Assembly (NCBI GenBank): GCA_007859835.1
Contig: SJPJ01000001.1
Location: forward strand, 3,460,794-3,524,793
Length of the DNA stretch: 64,000 bases
From: Novipirellula herctigrandis
GTDB taxonomy: Bacteria; Planctomycetota; Planctomycetia; Pirellulales; Pirellulaceae
Direction: 5' to 3'
Shown: positions 44,124 through 52,489 of the stretch, piece by piece
Layout of the letters: the number at the start of each line of letters is the position of its first letter
How positions within the stretch are numbered: position 1 is the first letter of the stretch
Made by a program: the position numbers and the translations under genes
The notes under the pieces: model-generated
Seen by the model: only the letters and a program-made list of their open reading frames with translations
The model's database searches: none
What the model was told of the DNA's origin: nothing

Positions 44124-45013
44124 TTTACGCGACTTACACGGACGGTCTCAGTATCTTCCAAAGCAACACCTGCGATGCTGCGGCCTGTTGATTGCCAGCG
44201 AAAAGCATCGTCGTCCAGGGGCGTGATAATGTTGTGGGCGAGCACAATTTCACCGTTCGGCGAGACACCATCGCTCTCGACAATCCATTGATCGCCATCG
44301 CGGAACCACCTCGCGCGACCGTGTCCACCATCAACGCCGAAGGTCCATGAAGTGATCAATTGCTCGCTGGCATCCCAACCGATTAACTGAATTCCGGTAC
44401 GGTCTTCTTCGTCGCCATCCTTGATGGTAAACGTACGCTTTAGAAAATTGCCGCCAAGTGCCCACTCGAACTCTGTATTCGCGCTCCAATCACCGTCCTT
44501 GGTGGTCCATTTACCGACAAGGAATCCAAGCTCTTCTTTCCAATCGAAAGGTGGCTGAATCACTTCTTGTTGGATGTCCGCCGAAGCGATCAACCACTTG
44601 CCGTCTTCTTTGGCATAGATCAAGCGATAGGCATCGATCACTGAATCGTCAGCGTCGTTCAGCACTTCGCTGCTGCCACGTTCGATAGCCAGGTTAGGAC
44701 CGAGGACACGAATCGACTCGATGTTTACTTCAATCTTTGCCCCTTCGTTGTCTTTGAAGTAGTCAGCATAGGACGCGGCTACTTGTTCACGACCGACAGC
44801 GACCGGTTCGCCATCGAGGGACATTTCCCCTTTTTTGGCCCAGAATGATGCGACCGCCTTCGCGTCGCCTTTGTCGAATGCCGCCACAAAGGCCTCGGCG
44901 TTCTTGCGAATGGCCTGTTGGTCGGCTGAAAGTTTTGGTGGTGGCGAATTGTCTTGAGCGAAACCGCAAGCGACGAACATAAACGTGCTCACGATGGTGA
45001 CAGCGACTCTCAT
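44120..45013 (-). CDS. secreted SnoaL/NTF2-like (SgcJ/EcaC family) protein
   Basis: 297 residues from an ATG at 45013 (signal MRVAVTIVSTFMFVACGFAQ). The first domain (~30-155) is NTF2-like: AIRKNAEAFVAAFDKGDAKA, VASFWAKKGEMSLDGE, and IDAYRLIYAKEDGKWLIASA. The second half (~160-297) with EWALGGNFLKRTFTI and IQLIGWDASEQLITSW resembles a lipocalin-like DUF1579 domain. The frame is open upstream to 45076 but that part is not protein-like. It follows the MBL-fold gene by 80 bp (17 bp to the long frame) and overlaps the surface-protein gene. Function unknown; a small-molecule pocket is expected from the fold. Confidence 0.8.
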   Translation of the reverse strand: MRVAVTIVSTFMFVACGFAQDNSPPPKLSADQQAIRKNAEAFVAAFDKGDAKAVASFWAKKGEMSLDGEPVAVGREQVAASYADYFKDNEGAKIEVNIESIRVLGPNLAIERGSSEVLNDADDSVIDAYRLIYAKEDGKWLIASADIQQEVIQPPFDWKEELGFLVGKWTTKDGDWSANTEFEWALGGNFLKRTFTIKDGDEEDRTGIQLIGWDASEQLITSWTFGVDGGHGRARWFRDGDQWIVESDGVSPNGEIVLAHNIITPLDDDAFRWQSTGRSIAGVALEDTETVRVSRVK

Positions 45014-45093
45014 CTTTCGAGTTCTCTCAGTTCGCGTACCAAAGGGATGCCATATCGTGCAAATTGACGGCACCAAAATGTCGATCCTGCGAT

Positions 45094-46374
45094 CTACTGT
45101 CCTGCATTTAGATCTTCAGGCTTCAGATTGTTCTGCTTCATGAAATCGTCGAGCCAGCTCTGGTTGACATCGCTGGTGTCCAGTCGCCCCTTCAACGTGA
45201 AGTCGGTGTACTCGGATTTGCGGCTACGATCCGGTCCCGGTGGCCTGTTGGGGCCCGGTACGTCCCAGGCCTCATCTGGCGAGACAGCCATCCGCTCGAC
45301 GACCTCGTCGCGGGTCACGTTCCAAACCATCATGTCGGTGGCCATCGATAACGGACCATCATAGGTCTCTCGGATTCCCCCATAGATATCGTAGCGCGTG
45401 TCGGTGTCGTTAAAAAAGTGGTAAGCCACCGCGTGTCGCGGTTTGACCATGGACATGATCTTGCCGAATGATTGAGCCGACGTATGAAAGCTGAGGTTAA
45501 TTCGCGCTGCAAGTTGTGCGGGCTGCCCGTATTTCTCCATCATCTGCGGTGAAGTCATGAACGCTTCATGGATTGCCAAATCGGCACCTTGCGAGTATTC
45601 GGGATACCATTTGTTAGGGGCTGAGTCGCCTCCGATGACGATCTTGAAGTCGTTCCACGCCAGCGAGAAGCTTACCGGCCCGTCACCGCTATGAATCGCC
45701 GGGAACGAACGAATCGTGACACCTTGTTCCTTGTAGATGACTTCGTTCAATCCTTTGTAATCAAATTCATGGACATTGATTCCTCCTGGAATCGGATTGA
45801 TCGTCACGGCACGTGTCATGTAGTCCCAGTTGTATGCCTTCAGCAAGTGCTCCACGGCATACTTCGTGCCCATGTCCTCGCGAGCGCCAGCCGGTCCCCA
45901 TACCTCCAGAGGCGTGGTCCGGCCCGCCGTCCAACCGCCAGCCCACAGCGAGGCGAGATCTCCCCAATGATCCGTGTGCAAGTGTGTGATGAATACTTTG
46001 GTCAGGTAATCCGACGGAATCATCAGTGATTCGATGTTGGCGTGAGAACCTGAGCCGATGTCGAACAGAAACTTTTGACCATCGCCGAGTTCAACTAGGA
46101 AGCAAGTTGCCGCCTGACTACGCCGTGCGCTTGGCATCCCCGTCCCGCAAGCGATCACCCGAATCTCGTCCGGCTTCAACTCTTCCGTGCCGGGATAGTA
46201 GACGTATCGATCAGGCGCCTCGGCGGTTGGCGACTCAACTTTTCCACCAGCAGCAAACGCAGACTTTGATAAGGACGGCAAGTCGCCATCAGGTCTTGCC
46301 ATCAGTAGTGCACCAATCACAATCCCAATTGCGATTAACACAACCACAGAGAAAATCGCTTTAATACGTTGCAT
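45094..46374 (-). CDS. MBL-fold metallo-hydrolase, membrane-anchored (GntH-like)
   Basis: 426 residues. An N-terminal helix (IFSVVVLIAIGIVIGALLMA) anchors or exports it. The metallo-beta-lactamase core starts at IRVIACGTGMPSARRSQAAT and has the zinc motif HLHTDHWGD (His131, His133, Asp135, His136), later GGDSAPN and a C-terminal His in AVAYHFFND. The family is widespread and one branch is named GntH in guanitoxin biosynthesis; that pathway is not visible here, so only hydrolase activity is claimed. It is divergent from a TetR gene across a perfect palindrome, a common pattern for a regulator that represses a detoxifying enzyme. Confidence 0.85.
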   Translation of the reverse strand: MQRIKAIFSVVVLIAIGIVIGALLMARPDGDLPSLSKSAFAAGGKVESPTAEAPDRYVYYPGTEELKPDEIRVIACGTGMPSARRSQAATCFLVELGDGQKFLFDIGSGSHANIESLMIPSDYLTKVFITHLHTDHWGDLASLWAGGWTAGRTTPLEVWGPAGAREDMGTKYAVEHLLKAYNWDYMTRAVTINPIPGGINVHEFDYKGLNEVIYKEQGVTIRSFPAIHSGDGPVSFSLAWNDFKIVIGGDSAPNKWYPEYSQGADLAIHEAFMTSPQMMEKYGQPAQLAARINLSFHTSAQSFGKIMSMVKPRHAVAYHFFNDTDTRYDIYGGIRETYDGPLSMATDMMVWNVTRDEVVERMAVSPDEAWDVPGPNRPPGPDRSRKSEYTDFTLKGRLDTSDVNQSWLDDFMKQNNLKPEDLNAGQ

Positions 46375-46435
46375 CTCTAGAATCCCTTGTCTGTTCTACT
46401 TAACCACGACTGTAAATCACCGTGATTGTAACTCA

Positions 46436-46457
46436 TACTGTACGGATCCGTACAGTA
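46436..46457. promoter_or_regulatory. perfect 22-bp palindrome, likely TetR operator
   Basis: Half-site TACTGTACGGA followed by its exact inverse complement. It lies in the 108-bp gap between the MBL-fold gene and the divergent TetR gene, 26 nt before the TetR start and 62 nt before the MBL start, where both promoters must be. Expected to be bound by the TetR protein. Confidence 0.75.
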
Positions 46458-46482
46458 ATTTGTCCTTCCCAGCAGAAAAGAA

Positions 46483-47037
46483 TTGAATAAGAAACCTGAA
46501 CGAGTCAGCAAGACAGACTGGCTGAAAATGGCATTGGATGCTTTGGAAGCCGAAGGCATTGACGGCGTCCGGATCGAAAGGCTTGCGCGCGAACTTGGCG
46601 TGGCAAAAAGCGGTTTTTATTGGCATTTCAAAGACCGCGATGGCTTACTGACCGAGATGCTCAAGTACTGGAGTGAGGAATTCACGGAGGTAGTTGCAGA
46701 AGACCCAAGCATAGAAGAGTCCAGCCCTAGTGTTCGTTTGTTATCCATCGCAGAGATGATTGAGGAGCAAGATCTTGCAAAGTACGACATTGCGATGCGG
46801 GCATGGGCTGAACACGACACAAAGGCGCGAAGAGCCGTCCGGCGGGTTTATCGACGCCGACACGATTTCGTAACACAACTCTTTGCGGAGTTGGGATTTC
46901 GCGGGCAGGATTTGGAGATGCGAGTTGCAACGTTTGTCACTTTTCATACTTGGGACCGCTGCATGTTCGCACCGGCGACTAAGGCAAAACGACGGGCAAC
47001 CAGAGAACTCCGAATCAAAATGCTGGTAAGAAAGTAA
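46483..47037 (+). CDS. TetR family transcription repressor
   Basis: 184 residues. The helix-turn-helix is complete: IERLARELGVAKSGFYWHFK (~28-47) after the family start SKTDWLKMALDALEAEGIDG. The C-terminal ligand domain is all-helical, with RAWAEHDTKARRAVRRVY as in the AcrR/TetR_C group. The start is a TTG at 46483; the first ATG would remove helix 1, so TTG is chosen. It faces the MBL-fold operon across the 22-bp palindrome and should repress both itself and that operon until a ligand binds. Palindromic repeat copy 4 lies just after its stop. Confidence 0.9.
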   Translation: MNKKPERVSKTDWLKMALDALEAEGIDGVRIERLARELGVAKSGFYWHFKDRDGLLTEMLKYWSEEFTEVVAEDPSIEESSPSVRLLSIAEMIEEQDLAKYDIAMRAWAEHDTKARRAVRRVYRRRHDFVTQLFAELGFRGQDLEMRVATFVTFHTWDRCMFAPATKAKRRATRELRIKMLVRK

Positions 47038-47042
47038 ATCAA

Positions 47043-47118
47043 AGTCGTATTTCGCTCCGCGAAATCACGTTGTTGACTTGAGCAAATATGACGTGATTTC
47101 GCGGAGCGAAATACGACT
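47043..47118. repeat. palindromic repeat copy 4 (REP-like)
   Basis: The most perfect copy: arms of about 27 bp, left GTCGTATTTCGCTCCGCGAA continuing ATCACGT, pair without mismatch. It starts 6 bp after the TetR stop and lies upstream of the porin gene. Confidence 0.95.
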
Positions 47119-47285
47119 ATCCCATCAAGGCTTCCGTTATCTACGCCAAGCAACAAGTAGATAGCTAAGATTTGACGATTGCGCAAACCGGTTGGCTCGC
47201 GTCGTCGGGCATGGGCAATTTTGCTCGGTATTGACGATTCTATGGGTACTGCTCCGTAGTCCGTTCCGTCGTCCCTATGTGATAC

Positions 47286-48659
47286 ATGATCGTGCGCATC
47301 CTGGCATTTTCGATCGCTGTTTTTGTTGCCCAATGTTTTGGCAACGTTCATGCGCAGGTCGACTATCTGCTGGACTCTTCGCGGGATGAACAGGCGACAT
47401 TCCAAAGCGAGGTTCGTCAGGAGATCGCTGACCTTGAGTCAAGGCTCTCGGAACTAAAATCCACGTTGTCGCCCGTTAGCGTTACGAAGCCCGCTCAACG
47501 CATTCCCTTCGATGACGCAGCGACCGTAGCCAACTCTTCTTACGAATGTTTCACTGACTGCAAACCGCTAGTCGCGAACGACTGGCGCGGAAGTTTCCCT
47601 GGTTCGATTCGAATACCGGGGTCACCCGTTTCGGCAAAAATCGGCGGCTTTGTCCGAGTTGATTCGATTCATGATTTTGATGCCATCGGCAGTCGTGACA
47701 ATTTCGACACTAGCACGATCTTCACGGACGGCCGAGACGGCGAAAGCACTCGGTTCCACGCCCGCTCGACGCGATTGAACCTGGACGTGCGTTGGCCTGT
47801 CTACGGTAGTCAGCTTCGTGCGTTTGTCGAAGGCGACTTCTTTTCGGAGAACGATGCTTTCCGATTGCGGCACGCCTATGCCGAATGGGGTCCATGGGTC
47901 GTAGGTAGAACGTGGACGGCATTCACGGATATCAATGCATTGCCATACACTGTGGACTTCGAGAGCCCGGCTGCCTTTGTGCTCGCCCGTCGCGCAACGG
48001 TACGCTGGACGCACCAACTGGAGGATCGCTGGTCGACCACGTTCGCCGTGGAAGACCCTCGTGTCATTCTTCCTCGGCCAGAAGGGTTCGAGGGAGATCT
48101 CAGTTTTGACGGTCAGCGCGAACCATGGCCTGATGTTGTCTCGCGAATCCGATATGAGGGACCCAATGGCGAACATCAGTTCGCAGGGATTATTCATTTC
48201 GTCGGATTTCAATCGGGAGTGGCGCCGATTCAAACCGAAACGGGCTGGGGCTTGGCCTGGTCAGGGTACTCTAAGTTGTTCGAGCGGCAGCGGTTGTCTT
48301 ACGAGATCGAGTTTGGAACAGGTATCGGCAACCTTAAGGGGCTCCCCGAAGCCGTTCCCAATCCTTTCGGTGGAATTGACTTGCTGGATTTGTTTGGTGC
48401 AACCGTCGGGTACGAGTACAAATGGACCGAGCATCTTTCGTCGAATCTGGTATACAGCTTCGGTCAGACTAATAACGCGCCGCTCGTGGCAGGTGACACG
48501 ATCAAGAACACGACGTACGTTGCAGCCAACCTCGTGTGGCGGCCATCGCAAAGACTTGAGGTTGGTGGTGAGTATCTGTTTGGCCGTCTGGAAAAACTGG
48601 ATGGGGCGTCGGGAAAAGCGAATCGAATACAAATGAGTGTACGCTGGTTCTTGCCGTGA
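47286..48659 (+). CDS. DcaP-type trimeric outer-membrane porin
   Basis: 457 residues: signal peptide (ILAFSIAVFVAQCFGNVHAQ), a short coiled coil (VRQEIADLESRLSELKS, ~42-60), then a barrel with GSIRIPGSPVSAKIGGFVRV, TRFHARSTRLNLDVRWPVYG, LRAFVEGDFFSENDAFRLRH and WVVGRTWTAFTD, all typical of DcaP-like porins, closing with the terminal aromatic strand. DcaP proteins take up negatively charged small molecules such as dicarboxylates. Monocistronic between palindromic copies 4 and 5. Confidence 0.85.
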   Translation: MIVRILAFSIAVFVAQCFGNVHAQVDYLLDSSRDEQATFQSEVRQEIADLESRLSELKSTLSPVSVTKPAQRIPFDDAATVANSSYECFTDCKPLVANDWRGSFPGSIRIPGSPVSAKIGGFVRVDSIHDFDAIGSRDNFDTSTIFTDGRDGESTRFHARSTRLNLDVRWPVYGSQLRAFVEGDFFSENDAFRLRHAYAEWGPWVVGRTWTAFTDINALPYTVDFESPAAFVLARRATVRWTHQLEDRWSTTFAVEDPRVILPRPEGFEGDLSFDGQREPWPDVVSRIRYEGPNGEHQFAGIIHFVGFQSGVAPIQTETGWGLAWSGYSKLFERQRLSYEIEFGTGIGNLKGLPEAVPNPFGGIDLLDLFGATVGYEYKWTEHLSSNLVYSFGQTNNAPLVAGDTIKNTTYVAANLVWRPSQRLEVGGEYLFGRLEKLDGASGKANRIQMSVRWFLP

Positions 48660-48684
48660 TCGGATCGAACGCAAGATACGCTAA

Positions 48685-48754
48685 AGTCGTATTTCGCTCC
48701 GCGAAATGACGCAAGGAAAAGACTCTGCGTGATTTCGCGGTGCGAAATACGACT
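48685..48754. repeat. palindromic repeat copy 5 (REP-like)
   Basis: Located between the stops of the converging porin and FtsX-permease genes, overlapping the latter's stop by 2 bp. One change in the right arm (GCGGTGCG instead of GCGGAGCG). Could form a bidirectional terminator-like hairpin. Confidence 0.93.
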
Positions 48755-49931
48755 ATCCCATCAAGTATTGTTGCACGATTTGGGGTGCAAAGATTGTCGT
48801 TAGCCAAGTCAAGCCCGAGGCGATGCCTACACCTAGCACAATTACAAATCCAACCTCCGTTGCCAACACGCCCAATATCCGTCCGCGTGAACCACCGATT
48901 TTGGCCATCGTTTCAATCTCGCGTGCCCGTTGTTTCAGCGAGAGCACAAAAACGACAACAACCAACAACAGGGTAACGGCGCCAGTCAACACCAAGGCTG
49001 TCAGGACCAGATTTTGAATCGCAAAAACGGTTTGCAGTAATTCTTCAACAACCTCGACTGGTCGGACTAACTGCACGGTGTCGTTGTCCTGGTAGTCGCC
49101 CAACAACATCGACATTGATCTGCGATCTTCGGGTAGCGCCAACACAGCTGTGATCGGAAAAGTCGATCGTCGGCCATGAAAGTGAAAAGACCGGATGTTT
49201 TCGTCCGTGACTTCTTGGTATTGCCGAACGGAGGCGTTTGCGGTGATCTTATTTCCGTCGCGGCTAAGGACATTTTCCGCAGCCCTCTCATCACTCAAGT
49301 CAAAATGTCCGTGCCCCAATCCTTCGATAACCCACGCTGTCTTGAGGTCAACGAAAATCGCATCGTCATCGGGTGTAGCCGATGACGCCAAGACTCCTGT
49401 GATTCGCATTTTCAAAGGGTACTCGTCGGCAATTCCTAGCGCCGACTCCGGTGACGAAATAACACTATCGCCAGCAGACAATCCGCGTTGTCGTGCGACG
49501 TTGGCCCCGACAACGCAATCGCCCAATCGCTTCAGCAACGCCCCCTCTTGAACACTTAGCCCGCGAAAATCGAAATACTCAAGTGATGTGCCGACGATCG
49601 GTGCCGACTGCGAACGAAATCGGACATGCAGCGGAATCGCATCGACGTTTTCGGTATACGCCACGTCACTACAATCGCCGTACTTGATCATCTCGGGCAC
49701 ACCGCTGCCGTAGTAGAGCGAATTGAGTGTTAGCTCCAGTGGGCTTCCTTTGGCCCCCAGCAGCAGTGGTGTCGTGACCGCTCGCGAAGTCAGTTGCTGC
49801 TGACCTTGTCGGACAAGCACTTGCAAGACGGCTGGTATTAAAACGATCAGGGCAATGGCAAGAACCAAGATCGCTGATTTAATGCGATGATAAACAAGAT
49901 ATCGCCACGCCAAATACAGAGTATCATTCAC
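48753..49931 (-). CDS. FtsX-like ABC transporter permease
   Basis: 392 residues with four transmembrane helices in the MacB/FtsX layout: one near the N-terminus (SAILVLAIALIVLIPAVLQV), a large periplasmic domain (~45-275), then three C-terminal helices (LVLTALVLTGAVTLLLVVVV; GVLATEVGFVIVLGVGIASG). The cytoplasmic REIETMAKIGGSRGRI segment contacts the ATPase. Such permeases do mechanical work on periplasmic partners and do not form a transport channel. It overlaps the ATPase gene stop by 4 bp. The upstream metal-binding lipoprotein and membrane protein on the same strand may be those partners. Confidence 0.85.
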   Translation of the reverse strand: MNDTLYLAWRYLVYHRIKSAILVLAIALIVLIPAVLQVLVRQGQQQLTSRAVTTPLLLGAKGSPLELTLNSLYYGSGVPEMIKYGDCSDVAYTENVDAIPLHVRFRSQSAPIVGTSLEYFDFRGLSVQEGALLKRLGDCVVGANVARQRGLSAGDSVISSPESALGIADEYPLKMRITGVLASSATPDDDAIFVDLKTAWVIEGLGHGHFDLSDERAAENVLSRDGNKITANASVRQYQEVTDENIRSFHFHGRRSTFPITAVLALPEDRRSMSMLLGDYQDNDTVQLVRPVEVVEELLQTVFAIQNLVLTALVLTGAVTLLLVVVVFVLSLKQRAREIETMAKIGGSRGRILGVLATEVGFVIVLGVGIASGLTWLTTIFAPQIVQQYLMG

Positions 49932-50620
49932 GTCGCCACCTCTGCCGTTTGGCTAGAAGCGTGAAAGGATGAAAAATCAATCACGCGATCGAATCGGTCA
50001 AGCAGTTCGTGGTCGTGCGTGACTGTCACGAGCGTTGATTGACGCCGTTTAGCATCATCGATCAGTGCATCAACGACTTTCCATTTGTTACCAGGATCCA
50101 AGTTGCCAGTTGGCTCATCGGCCAGCACCAAGGGAGGCTCTGTTAGCAACGCACGGCAAACGGCAACGCGCTGTCGCTCGCCTTGACTAAGACGACCTGG
50201 GTAACGACCAAGCTTGTCGTTGATGTCAACGCTTTCAGCCAACTGTTGTGCGCGATCAACAATCTCGCGGGTTAACTTCAAGGCTGCGCTGATTCGGTAG
50301 GGCAACAGAATGTTATCCAGAACGGATAGATGTTCTAACAACTCAAACTCTTGGAAAACCAAACCGATATTGCAGACTCGATGATCGCGACTGGATGCCG
50401 TAGCGAGCCCGCTCACGTCGCGGCCAACGACCGTTACAGACCCCGATTCGGGCGTTCTGATTCCAGCCAACAGATGCAGCAATGTGGTCTTGCCAGAACC
50501 ACTTGACCCAATGAAGGCAACCGTTTCACCAAGCGATACACGCAACTCATCCACCTGCAAGCGGAACGTGGTTCCCGCAAAAGCAAAGTGTAAATCGTTG
50601 ATTTCGATTATGTCTGACAC
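49928..50620 (-). CDS. ABC transporter ATPase (LolD/MacB type)
   Basis: About 230 residues from a GTG at 50620 (a TTG at 50641 inside the palindromic repeat is the alternative). Walker A GSSGSGKTT, Q-loop VFQEFELLEHL, signature LSQGERQRVAV and Walker B LVLADEPTGNLD identify a LolD/MacB-type ATPase that pairs with FtsX-like permeases. It is translated just before the permease gene, whose start overlaps its stop. Palindromic copy 6 lies directly upstream. Confidence 0.92.
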   Translation of the reverse strand: MSDIIEINDLHFAFAGTTFRLQVDELRVSLGETVAFIGSSGSGKTTLLHLLAGIRTPESGSVTVVGRDVSGLATASSRDHRVCNIGLVFQEFELLEHLSVLDNILLPYRISAALKLTREIVDRAQQLAESVDINDKLGRYPGRLSQGERQRVAVCRALLTEPPLVLADEPTGNLDPGNKWKVVDALIDDAKRRQSTLVTVTHDHELLDRFDRVIDFSSFHASSQTAEVAT

Positions 50621-50641
50621 CGATAGATTCCCACTTACCAA

Positions 50642-50704
50642 AGTCGTATTTCGCTCCGCGAAATAACGGTCTCACGCTCGTGATTTTGCGGAGCAAAATA
50701 CGAC
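50642..50704. repeat. palindromic repeat copy 6 (REP-like)
   Basis: Shortest loop (AACGGTCTCACGCTCGTG). The right arm has two changes (TTTTGCGG, GCAAAAT). It lies inside the minus-strand operon, between the 593-residue protein gene and the ATPase gene. Confidence 0.93.
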
Positions 50705-50707
50705 ACT

Positions 50708-52489
50708 CTAGATCCTTTGCTCATCCGTCAATTCCATTTCGATGATTTTCCACTCGCCGTTGATCGCCTTGATCACCAATTCGCCCTGGTATTGGTTGGT
50801 GCGTTGATGCAAGTGCCCCCAATGTCCGACGCTACCCGTCACCATCCAGGTACAGTTGGCCACAAACGAATCGGTTCCATTGGGCGTAGCACGACAATCA
50901 CTCAGTTCGATGGCTTTCACTTTTACGCGAGCACCACCCTGACTGGCCAACGTCAACGACTTTCGAGTGTCTAAATAGATATCGGTCAACAGGTCGCCAC
51001 TAGCACTCCGTTCAAGCACGTCGTAAACAATTCCTTTTTCACGATAGTCGAACGCACGATAGATGTTGTGCAGCAAACTGAAGGCGATTTCCTTTCCATC
51101 GTCGTTTGGCATCTTGATACCGCGACCGACCGACAAGCTAACTCGCGGTCCAGGTGAAAAAACACCGGTGGCACCTGCCAGCGTGATAACGCCAAGCGTG
51201 CTCAACACAGGGCGACTTTTCGGTGAAGCGGAGAATGCCCAGACGAGCCCAAATCCAAGAACGCCGATTAATGTAAAAACTGGAATGCCAATTGTCTTTC
51301 GCTCTGGCGGAGCCACATTCATAAATGCGGGCACGGTTGGTTTCTTCAGGAAATTTTTCCAGACAAGCATTGTGTCGGTGGGATCGAGCGTCCAAGGCAT
51401 TCCGCCAGCTTCATCGGTCGCCACACAAGGCACTCTGCTAATCCGATCATCAAACAGTTGCCACTGCATCGTTACGTTTTGCGGGAGCGACTCGATCGGA
51501 TAAACGTAGATTGCGCCCAACATCGCTATGTTCAGGTCGATGTCGGTACCAGGTTGCACGACGCCTGTCGTTTTCAAAGTACGGTTGATGAAATGAACAC
51601 GATCCAAAGTGCCAGCGATTGTTTGCCCGTCAACTTGCAGTGGCGTTTGCGTGGCCAAGTACTCCGCTGCTTTCGTTCGAACGTCGTCGCGCTGTGAGGC
51701 CGAGATCTTCGTTTTCCCTTCTAAGCCTAAATCAACCCACGATTGCAAATCCTTGGGCCGAATCACGATCTCTTTGCGGACTTCGAAGTTCTCGACATAC
51801 AAGAACGCCGCAGCAGGAGCGTCGTATCTTCGTTGCAAATTGGATTTCTGGAATTTGCTGTACCATGGATCACTCCAATCCAGATCGAGCAACTCCTTTC
51901 GTGACAGATAGCGAAAGTCGTTAACGGCGACGCCTTTGTGATAGACGACAAAACCGATGCTGGCGATCGTATTGGAGGTCGCAGATGGAGGTTGAATCGA
52001 AAGATTTTCAGGAGTTTGTTCCAGGTCGTACACCAACATGGTTCGCAGCACCCAATCAGCATCTTTTGGCTGCAACAGTAGTGGATCGCCCGTGATTTCA
52101 TCTCGCACAATCCGTCTTCCGGCGGTGATTTCTGCAGCTTTTCCACTTAGTACCAGATCACCCGCCTGGATGACGAAATCGCGTTCGAAGAATTCTGCCA
52201 ATCGCTCCTCACGTAGGCGGTCGTTGCCGGTCAGCTTCTCATACAGTTCATCTGGCAATAGATTCTTGAAGGCTGCCACATCGTCGCTGCCGATCTCCAA
52301 TTCGACCCGAACAACCTCCTCTTCGACAAAAATCTCGGCGATCGTCGAAGCGTTCATGGCACGCGTGACGACCAACGCATCCGCCAACGAGCGTCGCGGA
52401 TTCACCGCGATGCTCAGCGACACGACCAATCCGATAAAAACGAACGTCGCGATTCGATCTTTTGCAGATTCACTCACTTGTCGCCGCAA
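50708..52489 (-). CDS. envelope protein of unknown function linked to metal lipoprotein
   Basis: 593 residues. A signal or anchor helix (ATFVFIGLVVSLSIAV), a large extracytoplasmic part (~40-400) with VVRVELEIGSDDVAAFKNLL, then two transmembrane helices around 405-450 (IPVFTLIGVLGFGLVWAFSA; LSTLGVITLAGATGVFSPG), and a C-terminal NTF2-like domain (YQGELVIKAINGEWKIIEME). I do not recognise a named family. It overlaps the preceding lipoprotein gene (TTG start at 52489 by 20 bp, or GTG 52477 by 8 bp), so the two products are probably made together. Inference: a membrane partner linking the metal-binding lipoprotein to the ABC/FtsX pair. Confidence 0.7.
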   Translation of the reverse strand: MRRQVSESAKDRIATFVFIGLVVSLSIAVNPRRSLADALVVTRAMNASTIAEIFVEEEVVRVELEIGSDDVAAFKNLLPDELYEKLTGNDRLREERLAEFFERDFVIQAGDLVLSGKAAEITAGRRIVRDEITGDPLLLQPKDADWVLRTMLVYDLEQTPENLSIQPPSATSNTIASIGFVVYHKGVAVNDFRYLSRKELLDLDWSDPWYSKFQKSNLQRRYDAPAAAFLYVENFEVRKEIVIRPKDLQSWVDLGLEGKTKISASQRDDVRTKAAEYLATQTPLQVDGQTIAGTLDRVHFINRTLKTTGVVQPGTDIDLNIAMLGAIYVYPIESLPQNVTMQWQLFDDRISRVPCVATDEAGGMPWTLDPTDTMLVWKNFLKKPTVPAFMNVAPPERKTIGIPVFTLIGVLGFGLVWAFSASPKSRPVLSTLGVITLAGATGVFSPGPRVSLSVGRGIKMPNDDGKEIAFSLLHNIYRAFDYREKGIVYDVLERSASGDLLTDIYLDTRKSLTLASQGGARVKVKAIELSDCRATPNGTDSFVANCTWMVTGSVGHWGHLHQRTNQYQGELVIKAINGEWKIIEMELTDEQRI

